Source of the DNA: an uncultured Bacteroidia bacterium
Lineage (GTDB): Bacteria; Bacteroidota; Bacteroidia; Bacteroidales; CAJPTX01
DNA length: 6,754 nt
NCBI GenBank assembly: GCA_938040915.1
Contig: CALHZE010000336.1
Coordinates: forward strand, 1 to 6,754
Reading direction: 5' to 3'
Numbering within the stretch: the first letter of the stretch is position 1; each line of letters starts with the position of its first letter. This document shows, in pieces, positions 1 through 4,347 of the stretch. Both the position numbers and the translations under genes were made by a program. The notes below the pieces were generated by a model. The model searched no databases. It was not told where the DNA came from and worked only from the letters and a program-made list of their open reading frames with translations.

Positions 1-44
1 TGCTACACCCGCAATTCGCGGCAACGCCGCGCCTGCCCGATCCG

Positions 45-85
45 CCTTTGCCCGCTGGTCGCCCGCATGGGCCGCGCGCCCTTAG
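45..85 (+). repeat. 41-bp direct repeat, copy 1
   Basis: This segment matches 152-192 at 37 of 41 positions, with no gaps. The copies lie 107 bp apart and share the core CCTTTGCCCGCTGGTCG and the end CGCCCTTAG. They differ at repeat positions 19, 24, 31 and 32. Confidence 0.8.
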
Positions 86-151
86 CGCCGTCCGTACGAA
101 TTATGCGCCTTGCGGCAAGGGCGTTGCATACAGCGCCCCTACACGACCCCA

Positions 152-192
152 CCTTTGCCCGCTGGTCGCTCGCACGGGCCGTCCGCCCTTAG
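152..192 (+). repeat. 41-bp direct repeat, copy 2
   Basis: This is the second copy of the repeat at 45-85 (37/41 identical). Its right end runs straight into a shorter exact repeat: the 16-mer CCGTCCGCCCTTAGGA occurs at 179-194 and again at 202-217, a period of 23 bp. The unit end has thus been reduplicated. Confidence 0.8.
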
Positions 193-217
193 GACCCCGC
201 ACCGTCCGCCCTTAGGA
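179..217 (+). repeat. 16-bp exact repeat pair, 23-bp period
   Basis: CCGTCCGCCCTTAGGA occurs at 179-194 and 202-217, separated by 7 bp. An imperfect inverted copy (17 of 19 matches to 198-216) lies at 377-395, on the other side of the AT-rich segment and the 11-bp array. The AT-richer regulatory stretch is therefore bracketed by inverted copies of this motif. Confidence 0.75.
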
Positions 218-310
218 TCTTTAGGAATTCCAAATCCTACTTTTAAGACGGAAACCAAAATAACAGAAGACTATAATAGAGCAACTCGTCTAAAAACACG
301 CCTTTCTGGG

Positions 311-328
311 GTAGGTAAAACTACCTAC
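311..328. promoter_or_regulatory. Perfect 7-bp dyad, possible operator or hairpin
   Basis: GTAGGTA (311-317) and TACCTAC (322-328) are perfect inverted arms around the 4-nt spacer AAAC. The dyad ends 3 bp before the array of 11-bp-spaced GTACG units. No T-run follows, so it is not a typical intrinsic terminator. It could be a binding site for a dimeric regulator or a small RNA hairpin in the leader of the downstream gene. The role is inference. Confidence 0.45.
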
Positions 329-331
329 ATT

Positions 332-369
332 GTACGAGGAGAGTACGGCATGAGTACGGCGAGAGTACG
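332..369 (+). repeat. Four GTACG units at exact 11-bp spacing
   Basis: GTACG starts at 332, 343, 354 and 365, so every interval is 11 bp, close to one DNA helical turn. The first three units also end in GA (GTACGAGGAGA, GTACGGCATGA, GTACGGCGAGA), while the fourth is GTACGAGCCAC. The array ends 59 bp before the ATG at 429 and 113 bp before the preferred start at 483 of the secreted-protein gene. Same-face direct repeats of this spacing are typical of sites for regulators that bind as oligomers along one side of the helix. No regulator gene is visible in the window. It could instead be a degenerate tandem repeat without function. Confidence 0.55.
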
Positions 370-376
370 AGCCACA

Positions 377-395
377 CCTAAGGGCGCACGGGGCG
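377..395 (-). repeat. Inverted partial copy of upstream GC-rich repeat
   Basis: The reverse complement of this segment matches 198-216 at 17 of 19 positions; both end CGCCCTTAGG in that orientation. With the upstream copy it forms a long-range inverted repeat about 160 bp apart, enclosing the AT-rich stretch, the dyad at 311-328 and the GTACG array. Confidence 0.6.
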
Positions 396-467
396 CAGGC
401 AGGAGATTAAGGAAAACACAAAGGGAAAATGCCCAGTCTTGTCCCCCCCATATCCCTCCAGCCGCAC

Positions 468-475
468 TATCTTTG
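468..475 (+). promoter_or_regulatory. Candidate -7 promoter element TATCTTTG
   Basis: TATCTTTG is an exact match to the Bacteroidetes -7 consensus TAnnTTTG. It sits only 7 bp before the ATG at 483, so transcription from it would start at or next to the start codon and give a nearly leaderless mRNA. No TTTG is seen at the expected -33 distance; the nearest TTG (439-441) is 26 bp upstream. About three such 8-mers are expected by chance across both strands of a window this size, so this may be coincidental. Confidence 0.3.
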
Positions 476-482
476 TCTTGCT

Positions 483-2519
483 ATGAAACGAAGACTTTTA
501 CTCCTGTTGCTCCTCCTCGTGTGGGGGTTATTGGCTACGCGTACCGCAAAGGCTCAGACGAACATTGAGCCACAACTGCTCTATGCCGACACCGTCGCCT
601 ATCCCTTTACGAGCGAGTGGCAATACCTCTCGACAGATATCTTCCTCTTTAACCCCGACAAGTTTGCGAAGGTCATCAATGAGATGGACTTCTACGAATA
701 TACCCAAGGCAAGAAAAAAAAGCGACGGAAGCATAAGCCAGAGGAGTGGATCGAGTATCTCTTCATCACTGCTACACTCCGCAATGTGCGGTTCTTTGGC
801 GATGCGGAAATGACCTACCCTCTCTATCACTTCCAAGTGATGAACGACCCGAAGACGGGGTATCAGACCCACGCCTCCGACAACATCGACCACGTCAGGG
901 TGCTCGACAATCTGCCGCTCGCCTCGGCGTCTGACAATATCGATGCAGAAATCCGCGTCCACGCCATCACGGGCAATAACGGCGATATGATTATGCAGAT
1001 GGTTGCCTCCCAGCTCAAGAACATTGCCAAAATCACCACCCCCATCGGGGCTGTGATGTCGCTGGTCGGGGAGTTTGGCAACCTGCTCGACGCCAATTCG
1101 CAAAAGCGGGAGTATCGCTTCTCCTCTACCATCCGGCTCTTTGAGCAACGGAATTTCGACCGCCGTCTCCACTCGATCAAGATTTACGAGCTCCGGACGG
1201 CACAGAGCGAGGCGCATCGGGTCGATATAGCCCCGATCCGCACCTTCCTTGATACGGTGGGGCTGGGCATACAGTCGCGAGCGACGGTGCGGCGTATCTT
1301 GCCGGCGCGAGAGTATCCGCTCATTGTGGTCTTTAACTACAAGTCACAGTACCGCGTGCAGCCGCTCTCGGGCGACGAGGTGACGTTTGCCAATATTGAG
1401 AAGCGGAAACTCAAGGTAGAGAATGACTACCGCCAAAACATCATTACACCTGACACCTATCGGCAAGAGCGCGACTTTGCGACCTTCCTCACCGTCTTTG
1501 CCACGTTTAAGAACCACCTCGAGGTCTACAAACTCAATTACCGTTCGGGTAATACGGATGCGATTGCGGGGAGTCTTTTCACGCTAATGCAGCACTATCG
1601 GGGGCTGGTGGCAAGCTTCAATGAGATGCAGTATAAGTATAAGGGCAACCGGACGTTTACCTCGCTTTTTGCGCCTGAGTATCGCCGCATTATTGGCTTT
1701 GCTGAGCAGTACCTCGGCGACGATTACAACTTGCGGAGTGTGCGCAACCTTGTGCAGACGCTCGCTTCGGTCACAGAATCGCCGCAAGTGTATGACGCCG
1801 TGGAGCTTGAGAATATCATTGCGCGTCTGCGCTTCAGTGATCATTTCAAGACAGAAATGATGCAGTCGCTCCCCGAGGGCGAGCTCATCCGTAAGCAGCT
1901 CGGGCATCTTGAGCAAGACCTCTACTATCGAGTCTTTGTGCCGCAGATCGAGTCTCTCGACGCGATGAAGGTTACGCTTGAGATGCGTGGGGCGCCGCAA
2001 GCCTTACAGCGCGCGGCACGTGCGTCGAAGTGTCGGTTGTGTCGCGACAGCGTGAATAGAGCTGTGGAGCGCTTCCAAGCGAAGATCGAGGTCTTAGAAT
2101 TGCGCGAGGCGCTTGCCGAGCATGATAGTTTAGCCAACTGTTATGCACCGTGGATTTATAACCAAGTGGCGTTGTGCCAGCAGGGGCGTCGCAATTATGA
2201 TTCGCTCTATGGGCAAGACACGGTCAACCAATCGACCGTTTATCTTCGCACACAGCTCGAACAAGCCGAGCAGAACCTCGCCCACCTTCGCGAGTTTGTG
2301 GTCATGGATGCGCGGGGGCGTAACCTTGACGCCGTGCGTACGCTTAACGAGCGCTTGCAGGTCTATCGCGCGCGGGTCGAGGAGAGTCTTGCCGCGCTGA
2401 AAAAGATGACGCCCGCCCTATTTGATGAAGAAAAGGTGGGGGAGGAGAAGAGGGAGGAGGAAACCGACACCGCCGTAGTAGGAGAATCGAGTAAGCCTCA
2501 GGAGGGAGCGGGTCTATAA
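483..2519 (+). CDS. Secreted protein of unknown function, C-terminal four-Cys helical region
   Basis: This gene encodes 678 residues. I do not recognise the family. Residues 1-24 form a clear Sec signal peptide: MKRR, eight leucines, then an AKA cleavage site, leaving Gln25 as the predicted mature N-terminus. No lipobox or type IX C-terminal domain is seen, so a soluble or membrane-associated periplasmic location is likely. A strongly basic patch (KKKKRRKHK, residues 77-85) follows the first conserved-looking block. Residues about 131-154 repeat ASDNID twice, 18 residues apart. The last ~170 residues look helical, with charged heptad-like stretches, and end in an acidic Glu-rich tail (about 649-678). 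The only cysteines of the mature protein are C517, C520 (CRLC), C553 and C565. The start at 483 was chosen because the signal peptide begins there. An in-frame ATG at 429, behind an A-rich AAGGGAAA, would add 18 residues and is a real alternative. Function remains open. Confidence 0.85.
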   Translation: MKRRLLLLLLLLVWGLLATRTAKAQTNIEPQLLYADTVAYPFTSEWQYLSTDIFLFNPDKFAKVINEMDFYEYTQGKKKKRRKHKPEEWIEYLFITATLRNVRFFGDAEMTYPLYHFQVMNDPKTGYQTHASDNIDHVRVLDNLPLASASDNIDAEIRVHAITGNNGDMIMQMVASQLKNIAKITTPIGAVMSLVGEFGNLLDANSQKREYRFSSTIRLFEQRNFDRRLHSIKIYELRTAQSEAHRVDIAPIRTFLDTVGLGIQSRATVRRILPAREYPLIVVFNYKSQYRVQPLSGDEVTFANIEKRKLKVENDYRQNIITPDTYRQERDFATFLTVFATFKNHLEVYKLNYRSGNTDAIAGSLFTLMQHYRGLVASFNEMQYKYKGNRTFTSLFAPEYRRIIGFAEQYLGDDYNLRSVRNLVQTLASVTESPQVYDAVELENIIARLRFSDHFKTEMMQSLPEGELIRKQLGHLEQDLYYRVFVPQIESLDAMKVTLEMRGAPQALQRAARASKCRLCRDSVNRAVERFQAKIEVLELREALAEHDSLANCYAPWIYNQVALCQQGRRNYDSLYGQDTVNQSTVYLRTQLEQAEQNLAHLREFVVMDARGRNLDAVRTLNERLQVYRARVEESLAALKKMTPALFDEEKVGEEKREEETDTAVVGESSKPQEGAGL

Positions 2520-2556
2520 AAGCGGTATATTGCAGAAGGCGTGGTTACTCCCCCCT

Positions 2557-3324
2557 TTACGCCCACTCGCCTTTTAGCGGCGCGCCTTGCGCGAGGCGAC
2601 GGAGGGTCTCGATGCCGATCCGGAGGTGCTCTTCGGCAAAACGTTGGCTTACGAGACGGTCACTTGCCTCGGTCTTTATCCCCTCGGCGATCATGGGTTG
2701 GTCAGAGACGAGGAGAAGCGCCCCGTTGGGGATCTGGTTATATGCCCCCACGGTAAAGAGCGTGGCACACTCCATGTCTACCGCCACGGCTTGCACCCGT
2801 TGGAGGTAAGCCTTAAAGTCGAGGTCAAACTCCCAGACGCGGCGATTGGTCGTGAGCACCGTGCCCGCCCAATAGTCTGAGCCGTGTTCTTGGACGAGCT
2901 CTGCCGTGGCGCGTTGCAGGTTAAAGGTCGGGAGGGCGGGCACCTCGGGCGGAAAATAGTTGTCTGACGTACCCTCATGACGGATGGCTGCTACGGGCAA
3001 GATAAAGTCGCCCAGCGAGAAGGAGGCGTGTAGCCCCCCACACTTTCCAAGAAAGAGCGTCGCACGTGGCTGGGTGGCGGTCAGCAAATCCATGATTGTG
3101 GCGGCGTTGGGACTCCCAATGCCGAAGTTGATCATCGTGATGTGCTCGGAGGAGGCGGCGGGCATGTTGGCACTCGGGCTGGCGATGCTTGCCCCCGTGA
3201 TTTGGCAAAAGAGCTCGAGGTAGGCGGAAAAGTTGGTAAGGAGTATATAGGGGCGAAAGTCTGTTAGGGCGAGCCCCGTGTAGCGGGGAAGCCAATTGGT
3301 TACGATATCGTCTTTGGTCTTCAT
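2557..3324 (-). CDS. amn: AMP nucleosidase, short single-domain form
   Basis: The 255-residue product belongs to the PNP/UDP phosphorylase superfamily. It is predicted to hydrolyse AMP to adenine and ribose 5-phosphate in the cytoplasm (purine salvage and AMP-level control). Visible motifs are the glycine-rich GIGSPNAA (68-75), LGKCGGLHA (92-100, like the CGGL of E. coli Amn), VDMECATLF (182-190; the Met-Glu pair typically contacts the ribose) and LLLVSDQPM (203-211; D208 fits the catalytic Asp). The C-terminal EEHLRIGIETL also resembles Amn. E. coli Amn is nearly twice as long because of an N-terminal regulatory domain that is absent here; the short form is what I recall from Bacteroidetes. 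The gene converges on the secreted-protein gene with a 37-nt gap and diverges from the GT5-domain gene. Eight C residues (transcript sense) directly precede the ATG where a ribosome-binding site would normally lie. A related nucleosidase or phosphorylase is the main alternative. Confidence 0.9.
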   Translation of the reverse strand: MKTKDDIVTNWLPRYTGLALTDFRPYILLTNFSAYLELFCQITGASIASPSANMPAASSEHITMINFGIGSPNAATIMDLLTATQPRATLFLGKCGGLHASFSLGDFILPVAAIRHEGTSDNYFPPEVPALPTFNLQRATAELVQEHGSDYWAGTVLTTNRRVWEFDLDFKAYLQRVQAVAVDMECATLFTVGAYNQIPNGALLLVSDQPMIAEGIKTEASDRLVSQRFAEEHLRIGIETLRRLAQGAPLKGEWA

Positions 3325-3332
3325 GGGGGGGG
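3325..3332 (-). repeat. C8 homopolymer abutting the amn start codon
   Basis: Eight consecutive G on the + strand read as eight C in the amn transcript immediately before its ATG. There is no Shine-Dalgarno-like sequence in the preceding bases (AAAACACG). Homopolymers this long can change length by slippage, which here would alter the 5' leader but not the reading frame. Confidence 0.5.
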
Positions 3333-3389
3333 CGTGTTTTCGTAAAACGTGTCCTGTATACTGACCCCGCGCGCCGGAGTCTCTTCAGA

Positions 3390-3397
3390 CAAAGGTA
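3390..3397 (-). promoter_or_regulatory. -7 element TACCTTTG for amn
   Basis: On the minus strand this reads TACCTTTG, an exact TAnnTTTG match. It lies 65 bp before the amn ATG, which leaves a leader of roughly 55-60 nt. The position between divergent genes and correct orientation support it; the start site is inferred. Confidence 0.6.
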
Positions 3398-3425
3398 ACG
3401 AAACCACTGCATTAGAGATTTTCGC

Positions 3426-3433
3426 TACCTTTG
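3426..3433 (+). promoter_or_regulatory. -7 element TACCTTTG for the GT5-DUF4270-glmS operon
   Basis: This is an exact TAnnTTTG match, 98 bp before the ATG of the GT5-domain gene, predicting a leader of about 90 nt. It is the only perfect forward-strand match seen in this intergenic region and probably drives the three-gene operon. Confidence 0.6.
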
Positions 3434-3507
3434 TAGGGTTGTTGCGGAGAGCCCTGCGAAAAGAGAGAGAGGCGTCCGGGGGTGCAGAGTGTGCGGGTAA
3501 CGTGGCG

Positions 3508-3540
3508 ACCCTTCCAAATATTGAGAGGCAGATGAAGGGT
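3508..3540 (+). promoter_or_regulatory. Possible hairpin around ribosome-binding site and start codon
   Basis: ACCCTTC (3508-3514) pairs perfectly with GAAGGGT (3534-3540). The 19-nt loop holds the Shine-Dalgarno-like GAGAGG (3523-3528) and the first two bases of the start codon at 3532. Such a fold could modulate initiation, but a 7-bp match could also arise by chance. Confidence 0.3.
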
Positions 3541-4347
3541 AAGCGAATCTTATACATCAACCAAGAAGTAGAACCATATATCGAGGGTAGCCAATTGGCA
3601 AAACAGGGAGGAATATTGCCACGCATTGCGCTAGAATCGGGTGCCGAGGTGCGCACCTTCATCCCTAAGTATGGGACGATCAATGAGCGGCGCAACCAAC
3701 TCCACGACGTGCACCGCCTCTCGGGGCTGAACCTCTTGGTGGCGAAGGAAGACTATACGTTGCTCATCAAGGTCGCTTCCATCCCTGGGACGCGTCTTCA
3801 GGTGTATTTTATTGACAATCTCGAGTTCTTTTCCTCGCGCCACGGTGTGCTTTATGAGGAGACGGGCGCACCCTATTCCGACAATGATCGTCGAGGCGTC
3901 TTCTTTTGCAAGGGGGTCTTGGAAACGATTAAGAAGCTCCGTTGGCGTCCCGACATTATCCACTGTAACGGTTGGTTGGCAGGCTACCTTCCGCCGCTGG
4001 TGCGCTTGGCTTACAAGCACGACCCTATTTTCTCTAAGACGAAAGTCATCACCTCGCTCTATCAAGATAACCTGACCGAGCTTGCGGGGAGCGATGTGCA
4101 CGACTCGTCGGCGGTGATGAAGCTCCCCGAGGGGGAGGCCGAGCTTGTCGCCGACGGCTCTCACCGCACACTTTCCGAGCTTGCCATCCGTTATTCTGAC
4201 GGTGTGGCGATGGGGGAGGACGGGGTTGACGACGCGCTTCTGACGTATACCCAAGCCCAAGGGAAGCCGGTCTTTGACTTGCGCAACCCCGAACAGCTCA
4301 GCGAGGTCTATGAGAAACTATTAGCCGATGCTCCGATACAATCTTAA
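3532..4347 (+). CDS. Stand-alone GT5 (glycogen/starch synthase) N-terminal domain protein
   Basis: The 271-residue product matches the N-terminal Rossmann-like half of GT5 glycogen synthases. The N-terminus (RILYINQEVEPY) parallels the ADP-glucose-binding start of GlgA, and K24-Q-G-G27 sits where GlgA has its Lys-X-Gly-Gly loop. RTFIPKYG and NERRNQLHDV follow, then RPDIIHCNGW (H144-W148) at the place of the GT5 'HAHDW' segment, with its second His and Asp replaced. The protein ends after LAIRYSDGV and about 40 more residues, so the second GT-B domain is missing; E. coli GlgA has 477 residues. Similar short proteins annotated as glycogen synthase are, as I recall, common in Bacteroidetes, so this is probably not a local truncation. 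True synthase activity is doubtful. The start at 3532 fits the family N-terminus and is preceded by GAGAGG; the frame is open upstream to 3349, but that would run through the promoter. It is the first gene of the operon. Confidence 0.85.
   Translation: MKGKRILYINQEVEPYIEGSQLAKQGGILPRIALESGAEVRTFIPKYGTINERRNQLHDVHRLSGLNLLVAKEDYTLLIKVASIPGTRLQVYFIDNLEFFSSRHGVLYEETGAPYSDNDRRGVFFCKGVLETIKKLRWRPDIIHCNGWLAGYLPPLVRLAYKHDPIFSKTKVITSLYQDNLTELAGSDVHDSSAVMKLPEGEAELVADGSHRTLSELAIRYSDGVAMGEDGVDDALLTYTQAQGKPVFDLRNPEQLSEVYEKLLADAPIQS

Larger units (their letters stand above)
1..217. repeat. GC-rich extragenic repeat patchwork
   Basis: This GC-rich stretch has no convincing gene and is dense in short repeats. 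It contains a perfect 6-bp stem with a 3-nt loop at 17-31 (CGCGGC aac GCCGCG), a 13-bp palindrome at 108-120 (CCTTGC g GCAAGG), and a loose GGGCG/CGCCC hairpin at 119-138 followed by CCTAC. It also holds a 41-bp direct repeat (45-85 and 152-192) and a 16-bp exact repeat (179-194 and 202-217). The composition differs sharply from the AT-richer sequence starting near 218. It resembles intergenic palindromic (REP- or MITE-like) repeats rather than decayed coding sequence. The left boundary is unknown because the window begins inside it. No transposase or target-site duplication can be seen. Confidence 0.6.
3389..3434. promoter_or_regulatory. Mirror-image divergent promoter between amn and the GT5 gene
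   Basis: The left arm ACAAAGGTAACGAAAC (3389-3404) and the reverse complement of the right arm, ACAAAGGTAGCGAAAA (3419-3434), agree at 14 of 16 positions, separated by 14 bp. Each arm contains TACCTTTG reading outward, a perfect Bacteroidetes -7 element. The two elements are only 28 bp apart, so the -33 regions overlap and two polymerases could hardly occupy both. Neither direction shows an obvious -33 TTTG. A symmetric operator for a regulator is a compatible alternative. Confidence 0.65.

Noticed and set aside
238..245. TACTTTTA as a -7 element
   Set aside because: It misses the final G of TAnnTTTG and has no TTTG at the -33 distance; it lies in a generally AT-rich stretch.
272..277. TATAAT as a sigma-70 -10 box
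   Set aside because: No TTGACA-like box is at the right distance, and the primary sigma factor of Bacteroidetes uses TAnnTTTG.
110..568. Open frame of 152 codons across the upstream region
   Set aside because: The product is Pro/Arg-rich, follows the intergenic repeats, has no domain-like segment and overlaps the signal peptide of the real gene in another frame.
714..721. A8 run as a programmed frameshift site in the secreted-protein gene
   Set aside because: It simply encodes the Lys-rich patch, the frame stays open for the full protein, and no downstream stimulatory structure was noticed.
528..1217. Long open frame antisense to the secreted-protein gene
   Set aside because: It lies wholly opposite a well-supported gene and its translation has no recognisable motif; codon bias of the sense gene explains it.
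2420..2519. Type IX secretion C-terminal domain on the secreted protein
   Set aside because: The C-terminus is an acidic, low-complexity Glu-rich tail without the strand-rich domain of that signal.
2538..2563. GGCGT/ACGCC pairing between the convergent genes as a terminator
   Set aside because: Only five Watson-Crick pairs around a long loop and no adjacent T-run.
3349..3531. Upstream extension of the GT5-domain gene to the ATG at 3349
   Set aside because: It would run through the divergent promoter, and the family N-terminus begins at 3532 behind GAGAGG.
3290..3599. AGCCAATTGG occurring at 3290-3299 and 3590-3599
   Set aside because: Both copies are inside coding sequence of unrelated genes; a palindromic 8-mer shared by chance is sufficient.
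3631..4260. Long antisense open frame opposite the GT5-domain gene
   Set aside because: It is a shadow of a family-matched gene and has no independent support.
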